Below are positions 9,663 through 18,614 of a stretch of 64,000 nucleotides of DNA, piece after piece. The notes below the pieces were generated by a model that was given only the letters and a program-made list of their open reading frames with translations, ran no database searches and was not told where the DNA came from. A program made the translations under genes and the position numbers. Within the stretch, counting starts at the first letter, position 1; every line of letters begins with the position of its first letter. Source of the DNA: Hyphomicrobiales bacterium (GTDB taxonomy: Bacteria > Pseudomonadota > Alphaproteobacteria > Rhizobiales > Methylopilaceae); assembly GCA_022842205.1 (NCBI GenBank), contig JALHQA010000004.1, positions 238,501 through 302,500 on the forward strand, given 5' to 3'.

Positions 9663-10970
9663 TCAGGCCGCGGCGCGCTTGATGGTGAGGCTGGCGAGAT
9701 AATCTTCCGGCTTGTCCGGATCGAACACCTTGCCGTCGAAGAAGGTCTCCTTTCCGCGCGAGGTCGATGCCGGGATGTCACTGACGCCGAGTTCCTTGGC
9801 GGCCTCTTTCCAGAGGTCCTCGCGGTTGACCTTGGCGACCATGCCCTTGATGTCCGTATCGGGAGCGAGTTTGCCCCAGCGGATGTCCTCCGTCAGGAAC
9901 CAGAGATCGTGGCTCTGGAACGGATAGGAGGCCTGATCGCGCCAGAATTTCATGAAGTGCGGGCTGGCCAGTTCGACGCGGCCATTGCCGTAATCGAAAT
10001 TGCCCTTGATGCGTTCGATGATGTCCTTTTTGGGGACGTTGAACCAGGCGCGCTTGCCGACAATTTCGGCCATCTCTTCCTTGTTGGCCATGTCGTCGCA
10101 CCACATCTGGGCTTCCTGTACGGCCATCAGCAGGGCCTTCGCGGCGTTGGGATTTGCGTCCACCCAGTCGGCGCGCATGCCAAGGCTCTTTTCGGGATGC
10201 CTGTTCCAGATTTCCGCGGTGTTGGTCGCGGTGTAGCCGATGCCCTGATGAATAAGCTGTTCGTTCCACGGCTCACCGACGCAGAAGGCATCCATCGTGC
10301 CGACTTTCATATTCGCGACCATTTGCGGAGGCGGCACGACAATGGTTTCGACGTCCTGATCCGGGTCGATACCGCCGGCGGCAAGCCAGTAGCGCAGCCA
10401 GAGATCGTGCGTACCTCCGGGAAACGTCATCGCGACTTTGGCGGACTGCCCGGCAGCCTTCTTTTTGGCAAAGGCCTCCTTCAGTTGGCTTGAATCGACC
10501 GTGACATTGAGGTCGGCGTATTCCTTGGCGACGGATATGCCTTGAGAATCGAGATTGAGGCGTGAAAGTATGTACATTGGCAAAGGAACGTTGTTCTGCG
10601 TCACCTTTCCAGCAGAGATGAGATAAGGCATCGGCGTCAGGATGTGCGCACCGTCGATGCCGGCGCCTGCTGAGCCGAGGACGAGATTGTCGCGCGTCGT
10701 GCCCCAACTCGCCTGTTTCACCACTTCAACATCCGGCATGCCGAACTTGGTGAAGAGGCCCTTTTCGCGGGCAATGATGAGGGGCGCGGCGTCTGTGAGG
10801 GCGATATAGCCAAGCACGGCCTTCGTCGTTTCCGGGCCGGCAGCCTGAGCAACATGCGCGCCGAAGGGAAATGCGGTTTTTGCCGCCGCAAGCACAGCTG
10901 TCGTCGACGCCGCACCGAGGAATTTGCGGCGCGAGATGCCTGTTTCTTTGCTCTGTCTTCCAACGCTCAT
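9663..10970 (-). CDS. nrtA: Nitrate ABC transporter substrate-binding protein (NrtA/CmpA family)
   Basis: 435 residues. The N-terminus has a twin-arginine-like signal (SRRKFLG followed by an Ala-rich stretch to about residue 40), so Tat export is likely. The mature part is a periplasmic CmpA/NrtA-type solute binding protein, with FPGGTHDLWLRYWLAAGGIDP and GEPWNEQLIHQGIGY motifs typical of nitrate binders. It is the first structural gene after the leader terminator, hence the gene most directly governed by NasT antitermination. It is homologous to the sensor nasS upstream but is longer and has an export signal, which NasS lacks. Confidence 0.93.
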   Translation of the reverse strand: MSVGRQSKETGISRRKFLGAASTTAVLAAAKTAFPFGAHVAQAAGPETTKAVLGYIALTDAAPLIIAREKGLFTKFGMPDVEVVKQASWGTTRDNLVLGSAGAGIDGAHILTPMPYLISAGKVTQNNVPLPMYILSRLNLDSQGISVAKEYADLNVTVDSSQLKEAFAKKKAAGQSAKVAMTFPGGTHDLWLRYWLAAGGIDPDQDVETIVVPPPQMVANMKVGTMDAFCVGEPWNEQLIHQGIGYTATNTAEIWNRHPEKSLGMRADWVDANPNAAKALLMAVQEAQMWCDDMANKEEMAEIVGKRAWFNVPKKDIIERIKGNFDYGNGRVELASPHFMKFWRDQASYPFQSHDLWFLTEDIRWGKLAPDTDIKGMVAKVNREDLWKEAAKELGVSDIPASTSRGKETFFDGKVFDPDKPEDYLASLTIKRAAA

Positions 10971-10999
10971 CTGTCATTCCTTTCGACTGGTGCCGAAAA

Positions 11000-11045
11000 C
11001 AAAAAAGCCGCTGTCAGCCCGGCTCTTGCCAGGTCGATCAGCGGC
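11000..11045 (-). terminator. Leader terminator between nasS and nrtA (NasT antitermination target)
   Basis: On the minus strand, GCCGCTG and CAGCGGC (7-bp stem, with an inner CCTGGC-AAGA-GCCGGG hairpin) are followed by TTTTTTG and TTTT. This is a textbook intrinsic terminator about 30 nt upstream of the nrtA ATG. A terminator in front of a nitrate operon next to a NasT ANTAR protein is the known arrangement for nitrate-responsive antitermination. A further candidate leader hairpin is GGGCG/CGCCC at 11072-11088. I could not confirm the two A1/G4 hexaloops expected for ANTAR recognition. Confidence 0.8.
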
Positions 11046-11120
11046 ATCGCTTATTGGGGGCACCCGTCGTTGGGCGCTATGCTCGCCCACCCGCACCAGG
11101 CAGCTCGCATTACAATTGAT

Positions 11121-11135
11121 ACAAACTTCGTGCCA
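11121..11135 (-). promoter_or_regulatory. Sigma-54-type promoter in front of the nrt leader
   Basis: The minus strand reads TGGCACGAAGTTTGT. This matches the -24 element TGGCACG fully and the -12 element at TTG, with GT instead of GC. The predicted start of transcription is near 11109, giving a leader of about 140 nt that holds the hairpin and terminator. NtrC/sigma-54 control of nas genes is common in this group. The -12 mismatch keeps this a candidate. Confidence 0.5.
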
Positions 11136-11258
11136 GTTCGGGCGAGAGCGCCGGACCTGCTCAGAAATGAGGGCTTTGCAGGCTTGCGGTTCCCAACGTC
11201 GCGTAAGAGCGGAGAGGAGCGTTCGCTCAATAAACAGGCATGACTGCAAGCTGAGCAG

Positions 11259-12392
11259 TCATTGGCTCGCGGCGAGGAAGCCCTGGATATCGGCGGGATC
11301 GAATGCCGGTCCGGCAAACGCGCCGATCCCGTCATTCACCAGTGGCCTTTGAGTGAGGCTCACAAGAGCAGCATCGTAGACGGTGGGAGAGAAGCAGGCC
11401 GTAACGGCGTCGATCCGCTTGTGGTCGAGAGGAAGCTGCTTCCAGCGTACCATCTGGGAATAGAGCCAGAGGGCCGCGCGCGCATCTGGCCGTGTCAGGG
11501 CCGAGTCGAGCATCAGGTAACGGGGATCCACGCGCGTACGCCCGGACGGATCTACCTGCACTCGTCCAGCCAGCGAACGCTCTATGAGGTAGGGCGGCAG
11601 GTTCAGGCGGCTGGGCGCAGCAAGCAGATGTGAAAGCTCGTCGCGGTTTTCGGCATTGGCGCACCATGAGGTCGCGCGGATAAGCGCGCGCGCGAGCCTG
11701 TTGAGGCAATCGGCATTCTCTTCAGCCCAGCCGGATCGCACGGCCAGCACTTTTTCCGGGCAGGCCGAAACGATGTCGGTACCGAAATGCACGATATGGC
11801 CGATGCCTGCCTCGACCGCGACGCTCGGCCAGGGCGCGCCGACGCAGAAACCATGCACCTGGCTGCTTGTCAGCGCATCAACCATGTAGGGCGGCGGCAG
11901 TACAACGAGTTGCACGTCCTCGTCAGGATCAATCCCGGCGGCGGCCATCCAGAAGCGCAGCAGATAATTGTGCGAGGAGAACGGGAAGGTCATGCCGAAG
12001 GTCAGCTTGCCCGCTCCGTTTTCCGATCGCGCGGCGATCAGCCGCCTCAGCGCCGCGCCGGATGTGCGTGGATCGTCCAGATTTCCCTCTGCAAATGTGT
12101 TCAGCGTCTTGAATGTTTCGTCGCCGAAAAGAATCGAGTTTCCGTTTTCGCTGAGAACGAGCGGCGCGCGGAGCGGCGGACGGCCCGGATCGAGACTCTC
12201 GGAAATCGCAAGCGGCGCGAGAAGATGCGCCGCTTCGAAATGACCGATATTGAGCTTGTCGCGCATGTTCGCCCAGGAGACTTCGCGGGCAAGTTCGAGA
12301 TCGATTCCTTCGTTGGCGGCGAAGCCGCGATCGGCGGCCGCGATCAGCACCGCGGCATCGACAAGCGGAATGAAGCCGGCGCGGATTCTCAT
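11259..12392 (-). CDS. nasS: Nitrate sensor protein of the NasS type
   Basis: 377 residues, homologous to NrtA (shared FPFSSHNYLLRFWMAAAGIDP and GAPWPSVAVEAGIGH motifs) but without a signal peptide, so cytoplasmic. In the NasS-NasT system, NasS binds nitrate or nitrite and then releases NasT. The ATG overlaps the nasT stop as ATGA (12392-12389), which supports a stoichiometric complex. The alternative, a transporter binding protein, is unlikely because no export signal is visible. Confidence 0.92.
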   Translation of the reverse strand: MRIRAGFIPLVDAAVLIAAADRGFAANEGIDLELAREVSWANMRDKLNIGHFEAAHLLAPLAISESLDPGRPPLRAPLVLSENGNSILFGDETFKTLNTFAEGNLDDPRTSGAALRRLIAARSENGAGKLTFGMTFPFSSHNYLLRFWMAAAGIDPDEDVQLVVLPPPYMVDALTSSQVHGFCVGAPWPSVAVEAGIGHIVHFGTDIVSACPEKVLAVRSGWAEENADCLNRLARALIRATSWCANAENRDELSHLLAAPSRLNLPPYLIERSLAGRVQVDPSGRTRVDPRYLMLDSALTRPDARAALWLYSQMVRWKQLPLDHKRIDAVTACFSPTVYDAALVSLTQRPLVNDGIGAFAGPAFDPADIQGFLAASQ

Positions 12393-12967
12393 TTGAGGAG
12401 TTCCGATGCCGTAATGACGGACTGAGCGATCTCCGCGACCTTTTTCTGTTCGTCCATCGCTTTGGAGCGGAGAAGATTGTAGGCATCCTCCTCCGACAGT
12501 CCGCGCGCGCGCATCAGAATGCCTTTCGCGCGGTCGATCAGCTTGCGTTCGGCAAGCGATGTCCTGGCGATATCCAGTTCGCGGCGAAGCTTTTCGAACT
12601 CCTGAAAGCGCGCCACCGCAGTGTCAAGAATGGGCTTTACGCGGCCGGCCGTCAGGCCATCCACGACATAAGCGCTGACACCCGCGCCGACGGCGGCCTT
12701 CATGGCTTCGCTGTCGCTCTGATCGACGAACATGACGATCGGCCGCGGCTGCTCGCGAGTCGCGACCCGGAGCTGCTCGATCATGTCGCGGTCGGGCAGG
12801 TCGAGATCGACGATGAGAATGTCCGGCTCCAATGTTCTGAGCAGATCGAGAAGATGACCGGGGCCGGCTGTTGCGACCTCGACCGACAGGTTTGGATCCT
12901 GGCGCAAGGCCTTCTCGACGATCTCGGCTCGATCCGGATCCTGATCAACCACAAGCACACGCAGCAA
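12389..12967 (-). CDS. nasT: ANTAR-domain antiterminator NasT
   Basis: About 192 residues: a receiver-like domain (VLVVDQDPDRAEIVEKAL ... DILIVDLDLPD) and a C-terminal ANTAR RNA-binding domain (ERKLIDRAKGILMRARGLSEEDAYNLLR). It binds leader RNA to prevent termination upstream of nrtA and is held inactive by NasS without nitrate. No ATG is available near the expected N-terminus. I chose the TTG at 12967 because GAGGGC lies 6 nt upstream and the length then fits the family. The frame stays open to a TTG at 13045, which lacks a ribosome binding site. Confidence 0.9.
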   Translation of the reverse strand: MLRVLVVDQDPDRAEIVEKALRQDPNLSVEVATAGPGHLLDLLRTLEPDILIVDLDLPDRDMIEQLRVATREQPRPIVMFVDQSDSEAMKAAVGAGVSAYVVDGLTAGRVKPILDTAVARFQEFEKLRRELDIARTSLAERKLIDRAKGILMRARGLSEEDAYNLLRSKAMDEQKKVAEIAQSVITASELLK

Positions 12968-13183
12968 CTGTTCGCCCTCTCGACGGCGGGCAAGAAGCAA
13001 CTTGCGCGCCAGAGTCGCTGAATCTGGTGGCAGTGTGCTGCTCAATTTGCCGCAGGGCTGCTGGCAAACGGGCCGATCGTGCGCGGTACGGTAACCATAG
13101 GGAGAGGAGAGAACCCGTGCATCCCGCCATCCGGCCGGGGTGCCGCGGCCGCGCTTTAGGCTGTGCGTACGGGCTGCGGAATG

Positions 13184-13375
13184 TCAGCTGGACAGTTGGG
13201 CAACCAGAAAGACCGACCAGACAGTCTGGGCGATGCAGCAGGAGCAGATGCCGAAGGTGCTGGCCAGCCAATCGGGAACGCGCCAAGCCGGACGATTGTC
13301 GTTGGCGACCGTCTGCGTCAGGAACTCCGACGCAGGGAGATGATAACCCGTATTACAGGCTTGCCTGCAGGTCAT
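13184..13375 (-). CDS. Small Cys-rich hydrophobic ORF
   Basis: 63 codons starting at an ATG with GAGGTGG at 6-7 nt spacing, a good ribosome binding site. The C-terminal half, containing VANDNRPAW and then WLASTFGICSCCIAQTVW, is hydrophobic with a CSCC cluster and could be one membrane segment. I do not recognise the family. It sits in the 530-nt gap between nasT and prfC, which otherwise shows only the hairpin at 13457-13479. Confidence 0.4.
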   Translation of the reverse strand: MTCRQACNTGYHLPASEFLTQTVANDNRPAWRVPDWLASTFGICSCCIAQTVWSVFLVAQLSS

Positions 13376-13456
13376 GGACCACCTCGGAACTGTTCCAAGG
13401 TTAGCGCAAGCTTCCGCGTCCGTCGACGGCACAAATCGGCTATCCCTAGGCAGAGC

Positions 13457-13479
13457 TTCCACCTTTCGGAAAGGTGGAA
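13457..13479. repeat. 10-bp stem, 3-nt loop palindrome downstream of prfC
   Basis: TTCCACCTTT-CGG-AAAGGTGGAA is a perfect inverted repeat. No T-run follows on either strand, so it is not a standard intrinsic terminator. It resembles the short dispersed palindromes common in rhizobial genomes. Another copy in the genome would confirm that; none was noticed in this window. Confidence 0.55.
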
Positions 13480-13579
13480 TTCCGGCGCCGCGCGGGAGGC
13501 GTCTTCGCCGGGCGCAGGCGGTGGACCAGCACATTGCGGCTGTTGATGCCTGCCGCAGCCGGTCGATCTCACATGGAGA

Positions 13580-15166
13580 TCAGCCGCGCTCGCGCACGTC
13601 GGCGAAATTCAGCGCCGGCCAGTCCTGCTTGGCCTGATCGAGCGCCCAGGCGTTCCGGGCGAGGAAAACCAGGGCGCCATCCCTATCCTCGGCCACGGCC
13701 GAGCGGTTCAGATCGAGGAATTTGTCGATCTGGGTCTTGTCTTCGCTGGCTATCCAGCGCGCTGTAACAAAGGGGGCCGGCTCGTAGCGGATCGGCACCC
13801 CATATTCCTTGTCCATACGCGACGCCAGCACGTCGAGCTGAAGCGGGCCGACGACGCCGACGATGGCTTGGGAACCGATCAGGGGGCGGAACACCTGCGT
13901 CACGCCTTCCTCGGCCATATCCTGAAGCGCGCGCCCCAGTTGCTTGGCCTTCATCGGATCGTCCAGATGCACGCGGCGCAGAATTTCCGGCGCGAAATTC
14001 GGGATGCCTTCGAAGCGAATGGCTTCGCCTTCGGTCAGGGTATCGCCGACACGCAGCATGCCGTGGTTTGGTATGCCGATAATGTCGCCGGGCAGGGCTT
14101 CGTCCGCCGTCTCGCGTTCCTGAGCGAAGAAGAAGATCGGCGCGGCGATCGTCACCATGCGGTTCTCGCGAACATGAAACAGCTTCATTCCGCGGCGGAA
14201 GCGGCCCGAGCAGATCCGAACGAAGGCGACGCGGTCGCGGTGGTTCGGGTCCATGTTTGCCTGAACCTTGAACACGAAGCCGGTGACGGGCTTCTCCTCC
14301 GCCGAGACTTCGCGTGCGGTCGCCGGGCGCGTCGTTGGAGGCGGGGCGAAATCGGCCAGCGCCTGCAGCAGTTCGGCGACGCCGAATTCCTTCAGTGCGG
14401 AGCCGAAATAGACCGGCGAAAGGTGGCCTTCGCGAAAGCCGCCGAGATCGAATTTCGGCAGAGCCCCGGCGGCGAGTTCGAGGCCTTCGAGCGCCGGGCC
14501 GAGAATATGCGGCTCGATGCCTTCCTTTTCGAGGTCGGCGGGATTGGAGAACGTAACGACGCGCGACGCGCGGCCCCCGCGTTCCTCGGGAAGGATCGCG
14601 CGCTTTCTCGCGATATCGATGAGGCCGCGGAAGTCCGTGCCGAGTCCGATCGGCCAGGTCTGCGGCGCGAGATCGAGGGCGAGGCCCGAGGCGAGGTCGT
14701 CGAGCAGGGTCAGAGGGTCTACGCCCTCACGGTCGATCTTGTTGATGAAGGTGACGATCGGGATGTCGCGCAGGCGGCAGACTTCGAACAGCTTGCGCGT
14801 CTGGCTCTCGATGCCCTTCGCGGCGTCGATGACCATGACGGCGGCGTCGACGGCGGAAAGTGTTCTGTATGTATCTTCCGAGAAGTCGGAATGGCCCGGC
14901 GTATCCAGGAGATTGAACGTGATGCCGTCTTTCTCGAACGTCATGACGGACGAAGTAACGGAGATGCCGCGCTTCTGCTCGATGTCCATCCAGTCCGAGC
15001 GAGCGCGCCGTCTTTCTCCGCGCGCCTTGACGTCGCCGGCCGCGCGAATGGCGCCGCCCGCGAGCAGCAGGCGCTCGGTGAGTGTGGTTTTGCCCGCGTC
15101 CGGATGCGAAATGATTGCAAAGGTGCGGCGTGAGGTGTGAGGCGCGACGGGGGTGGCTGCGGTCAT
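13580..15166 (-). CDS. prfC: Peptide chain release factor 3
   Basis: 528 residues, the usual RF3 length. GTPase motifs: G1 SHPDAGKTTLTE, G3 DTPGHSDF, G4 NKID. RF3-specific features are the GERRRARSDWMDIEQKRGISVTSS region and the C-terminal TARWIASEDK segment. It recycles RF1/RF2 from the ribosome after termination. It is a single gene with no obvious operon partner; the extensin gene lies 66 nt upstream in the same direction. Confidence 0.96.
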   Translation of the reverse strand: MTAATPVAPHTSRRTFAIISHPDAGKTTLTERLLLAGGAIRAAGDVKARGERRRARSDWMDIEQKRGISVTSSVMTFEKDGITFNLLDTPGHSDFSEDTYRTLSAVDAAVMVIDAAKGIESQTRKLFEVCRLRDIPIVTFINKIDREGVDPLTLLDDLASGLALDLAPQTWPIGLGTDFRGLIDIARKRAILPEERGGRASRVVTFSNPADLEKEGIEPHILGPALEGLELAAGALPKFDLGGFREGHLSPVYFGSALKEFGVAELLQALADFAPPPTTRPATAREVSAEEKPVTGFVFKVQANMDPNHRDRVAFVRICSGRFRRGMKLFHVRENRMVTIAAPIFFFAQERETADEALPGDIIGIPNHGMLRVGDTLTEGEAIRFEGIPNFAPEILRRVHLDDPMKAKQLGRALQDMAEEGVTQVFRPLIGSQAIVGVVGPLQLDVLASRMDKEYGVPIRYEPAPFVTARWIASEDKTQIDKFLDLNRSAVAEDRDGALVFLARNAWALDQAKQDWPALNFADVRERG

Positions 15167-15232
15167 GGCCGCTGGGCTTCCAGGTTCGGGATTTGCCGTT
15201 CAGGTAACAGTCCGGGGAACGAGCGGCAATAA

Positions 15233-16033
15233 CTAGCGGCAATAAGTGGTGCGGCCGTTCTTGCCGCGCCTGGCCAGGTCGAGGTGGAAATGTTCCTCGT
15301 GGGCGGCAACCGGCGGGCCCAGAACGGTGGTGAAAATTCCGCAGGCGCCGTCGCGGATCTCGGTCATGAAACTGAGTTCCGCCTCCCCTTCGCCGCCAAC
15401 TGCAATGATGGTGCCGCCGGCACGTTCAAAGGCGCCGATGTCGATGGCGTTGGCCTGGCCGTGCTCGGAAATCTTGGCTTTGGGATCGCGGTTGCGGCCC
15501 CGGCACTCGTAGCCGCCGGTCTGGCGGAATGCCTTTATCGGTTCGCCGAAATGCTTCTGAGCCGCGGGCTGGACCTTGTGGACGAGCCAGTAAAGCGCGG
15601 TCTTGGCGACCTCGCAGGTCACGGTGATGGGCGTTTCGAAGGTAACCCGCTGTCCGCCTTTCGGCGTGAGGGCGCTCATGCGGATCGGGGTCAATGCCCC
15701 GCAAGCTCCTTCCATGAGGCGCGGAAGGCGTTCGAACTCCACTTCACGTTCGGCTTCGAGTGCATCGCAGACCGGGTCGGGAAGGGGGTCAGGCGGTACT
15801 TCGGCTTCAACAAGACCCGGAGGTGGCGGGGTCGGGCCGACATCGGTCTCGATTTTACCCGGACGTGGCTGAGGAAGCGGAACCGTCTCGCTGGCGGACG
15901 GGGTCGGCGCGGGCGCTTCGGCCTTCGCCGGCGGCCCAAATTCCGCCGGCCGCTCCACGGGCAAGGGCACGGCAAAAGCCGCAGTCGGAAGGGAAAGCGC
16001 CAGCAGAATCGCGGCGCGCAGAAGGTGCAGCAT
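15233..16033 (-). CDS. Extensin-family secreted protein
   Basis: 266 residues. It has an N-terminal signal peptide (about residues 1-22, ending AAFA), a Pro-rich linker to about residue 85, and a C-terminal extensin-like domain with four or more conserved Cys and the motifs GGYECRGRNRD, ISEHGQANAIDIG and AHEEHFHLDL. The His/Asp arrangement is reminiscent of D-Ala-D-Ala carboxypeptidase or LAS-type metallopeptidases, so a cell-wall role is plausible but inferred. Confidence 0.85.
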   Translation of the reverse strand: MLHLLRAAILLALSLPTAAFAVPLPVERPAEFGPPAKAEAPAPTPSASETVPLPQPRPGKIETDVGPTPPPPGLVEAEVPPDPLPDPVCDALEAEREVEFERLPRLMEGACGALTPIRMSALTPKGGQRVTFETPITVTCEVAKTALYWLVHKVQPAAQKHFGEPIKAFRQTGGYECRGRNRDPKAKISEHGQANAIDIGAFERAGGTIIAVGGEGEAELSFMTEIRDGACGIFTTVLGPPVAAHEEHFHLDLARRGKNGRTTYCR

Positions 16034-16067
16034 CCGGAGGAAAGAACGTTGCTGCGGCGAGTAAGTT

Positions 16068-16913
16068 TCAGCGGACTGGTGGATAGGTCACCGAGGCGGT
16101 GGTGACCGTATCGGCGTCCCGGGTTGCGCGCACGGCCGATTGCAGGGCGCCGCCGGCAGCCGCTGAGCGCGCGGCGGGTCCGCTTGCGACGCGTGTGATC
16201 TCGCCGGCAAGCCGTTCGATCTGCGCGCGGAGAAGTGCGATGTCTTCCGAGTCGGTCACAGTGCTGCGCTCCGGGCCATCCTTCTCGGCGCGGGCAATTT
16301 CCAGCTCACCTTGCGTCGCCGCCAGTTCCTGCTTCACGGCCTTGAGCTGCTCTTCCAGCGCATGGACGGTCAGCCTGACCTGAGCAACCTCGTTGACGGC
16401 GGCAATCGTCTCGGCGCGCTGGCTTTCGACAGCGTTGAGAAGATCGGAACGTTCGTCGACCTGCTTCTTGTGAGTGCGCTCATTGGCGGCGAGGCCACCT
16501 TCTGCCTTAGCCAGACGAGACTGCAGCGCGGACATTTCCAGCTTCATCTGGTCGAGAACTTTCTTCGCGCCCCTGACGCGCTCATCGGCGTCGGCGGCCT
16601 TCACGCGCGCTTCTTCAACCGTGCCGCGCATGGAAACGATGGTCGCGTCGCGACGCCCGACATCGGCCATGCTGCGCGTCATGCGCTCGCGCATGAGATT
16701 GGCCTGGCGCTCAAGCTTGCGGTGTTCGATGGCGACTTCGGCGCGCAACAGATCGCGCGAGGCCACGATCTCGTCGCGCGAAAGCGGAAGACGTCGCATG
16801 ATTCGATGCGTCGTCAGACGAACCGCGCGATTCCAAAGCGCCCGTCCCATGAACAACGCTACGAGGCTCGCCGTCAGAAAGCCGAGCGCGGCGTAAAGAA
16901 GCGGCTCGACCAT
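16068..16913 (-). CDS. Membrane-anchored coiled-coil protein
   Basis: 281 residues: one N-terminal membrane helix (about residues 4-24), then a long charged alpha-helical region (about 50-240) with heptad-like Leu/Ala spacing and a low-complexity Ala/Gly tail. There are no catalytic motifs. It is 34 nt upstream of, and co-directional with, the extensin gene, so an envelope-organising function is possible. The family is not recognised. Confidence 0.75.
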   Translation of the reverse strand: MVEPLLYAALGFLTASLVALFMGRALWNRAVRLTTHRIMRRLPLSRDEIVASRDLLRAEVAIEHRKLERQANLMRERMTRSMADVGRRDATIVSMRGTVEEARVKAADADERVRGAKKVLDQMKLEMSALQSRLAKAEGGLAANERTHKKQVDERSDLLNAVESQRAETIAAVNEVAQVRLTVHALEEQLKAVKQELAATQGELEIARAEKDGPERSTVTDSEDIALLRAQIERLAGEITRVASGPAARSAAAGGALQSAVRATRDADTVTTASVTYPPVR

Positions 16914-17008
16914 CTGTCAGCCCGTAAATTCGCCTATCGGTGAGCGCCATACATGCCATGCGGCGGCGCAAGGCGCTAGCCCTGGGGCCATTCTCCCCGG
17001 GGAGAGGC

Positions 17009-17596
17009 TCAGAAGGGGTTCCAGGTCGCGCGCGGCGTGAACTTCAGATAGCCGACATTGACACCGAAACGGGCGCCGACACCCGACTGGATGGGCACGA
17101 GCACAACGCCGTCGATTGTCAGTGCCGTCATGCCAAACCCGCCCACCACATAGGCAGAGCCGTTGACGCCGGGGAAACGACGGATGATCGAGTCCGGACC
17201 GGGAAGATTGTAGACGAGAATCATCGTCCGCGCTCCCTCGCCGCCGAGATCGAAGCCGACGGACGGCCCCTGCCAATAGACCCGGCGCTCGCCGCCATGT
17301 TTCATGTAGAGCTTGCCCTCGCCGTAGCGCAGACCGACGCCGATGGCGCCCGATCCCTCTTGGCCGAGGATGTAGCCGTTGGGCTGGCCCCAGCGGGATC
17401 CGGCGTATTCGACGATCTGCGCCAGCTCGCGGCTGACCACGCCGAAGAATTTATGGCCGCGGCCGATGATCTCGTCAGTCGAATAAGTGCCGGTACGGTC
17501 CGATCCGCTCTGATATTGGGCTGCGGCGGGAAGAGCGGCGGCAAACATCAGGGCCGCGGCGGCAAGGGCCGTCCGGAAGAGCGTGGAAATTCTCAT
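17009..17596 (-). CDS. eipA: DUF1134 envelope protein (EipA-like)
   Basis: 195 residues with a cleavable signal peptide (ends PAAAQ near residue 28). The DUF1134 domain is Gly-rich, with conserved stretches SVGFDLGGEGAR, GPDSIIRRFPGVNGSAYVVGG and GVGARFGVNVGYLKF. Brucella EipA, a periplasmic small beta-barrel protein needed for envelope integrity, belongs to this family. I chose the internal ATG at 17596 over one at 17650 because it gives a signal peptide at the extreme N-terminus and has GAGGATC upstream. Confidence 0.85.
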   Translation of the reverse strand: MRISTLFRTALAAAALMFAAALPAAAQYQSGSDRTGTYSTDEIIGRGHKFFGVVSRELAQIVEYAGSRWGQPNGYILGQEGSGAIGVGLRYGEGKLYMKHGGERRVYWQGPSVGFDLGGEGARTMILVYNLPGPDSIIRRFPGVNGSAYVVGGFGMTALTIDGVVLVPIQSGVGARFGVNVGYLKFTPRATWNPF

Positions 17597-17611
17597 TGCG
17601 TGATGATCCTC

Positions 17612-17632
17612 AAAAAAGGGCCCGGAATGGGC
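17612..17632 (-). terminator. Weak intrinsic terminator after cysQ
   Basis: The minus strand reads GCCC-ATTCC-GGGC followed by CCTTTTTTG. The stem is only 4 bp, but the T-run is good and it lies between the cysQ stop and the eipA start. Confidence 0.35.
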
Positions 17633-17723
17633 AAACGCAACGCCACACAAGGAACGGGCCGCCGCAGGCGACGAAGCGAATTCTTACCGATCTTGCGTTA
17701 AAAAATGTCGAGCCGAAGGCACA

Positions 17724-18515
17724 TCAATCCGGAATGCGGCCCCAGGCGATGAAAGGACCGTTCAGAAAGCCGGTTTTGGTTTTTCCGTACCCGAGCGGGC
17801 CGCCTTCCGGCGTTAGAACACCGCCGCCCGCCGCCGAGAGCAATGCCTCGCCCGCGCCCGTGTCCCATTCCATTGTTCCGACGAAGCGAGCATAGAGATC
17901 CGCGCTGCCTTCCGCGAGCAATGCGAATTTCAAAGCTGAACCAAGGCGTTGGCGGTCCTGGGCGCCGGCGTTGTCAAGGAACGTCTCGGTTTCGGCGTCG
18001 ATGTGGCCGCGGCTGGTTAGAGCAACGGGCGGGACGGCGGGCGAGCGTGTCGATATCGGCGCGAAGGCATCCTCGCCGGGCACCGCGCCCAGCTTGTGGA
18101 GCGCCCGTGCGGCGCCGCGCCCGACCTCGCCCCAATACGTGCGGCCAAGGGCCGGGGCATGGAGAATTCCGAGCACTGGCCGGCCTCCGGAGATCAGCCC
18201 GATATTCACCGTGTATTCGGCGCGCCCGGCCACATATTCCTTGGTGCCGTCGAGCGGATCGAGAACGAGGAATTCATCTCCAAGATCCGGCACGCGGCCA
18301 TTGGCCGTGCTTTCTTCCGCCAGCACCGGGACACCGGGGAATATCCGCGCCAGACCGGCCAGCAGCATTTCCTCGGCCTGCATGTCGGCGTTCGTCACGG
18401 GCGACATATCCGGCTTGGTGTTCAACTTGATGCCGCCCGCCGACAGCTGCACGATAAGACGCCCGGCCTCCGCCGCGAGGCGGGACAGTTCAAAAATATG
18501 AGGGGGGAGGCTCAT
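17724..18515 (-). CDS. cysQ: 3'(2'),5'-bisphosphate nucleotidase
   Basis: 263 residues, inositol monophosphatase superfamily. Metal-binding motifs are visible: LAEES, DPLDGTKEY (the DP-x-DGT motif) and EWDTGAGEALLSAAGG near the C-terminus. It hydrolyses PAP to AMP in sulfate assimilation. No sulfate genes adjoin it. Divergent from chpT, with about 100 nt between the starts. Confidence 0.93.
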   Translation of the reverse strand: MSLPPHIFELSRLAAEAGRLIVQLSAGGIKLNTKPDMSPVTNADMQAEEMLLAGLARIFPGVPVLAEESTANGRVPDLGDEFLVLDPLDGTKEYVAGRAEYTVNIGLISGGRPVLGILHAPALGRTYWGEVGRGAARALHKLGAVPGEDAFAPISTRSPAVPPVALTSRGHIDAETETFLDNAGAQDRQRLGSALKFALLAEGSADLYARFVGTMEWDTGAGEALLSAAGGGVLTPEGGPLGYGKTKTGFLNGPFIAWGRIPD

Positions 18516-18614
18516 CGGGCGGTTTCGGAGGGTGTTCGTACGCGTGGCGCGAATCTCGCGCGCGGTGTATCACGCGACCGCCTCGCAAACCATGCGGCCT
18601 TCAAGGAGTTTCCG

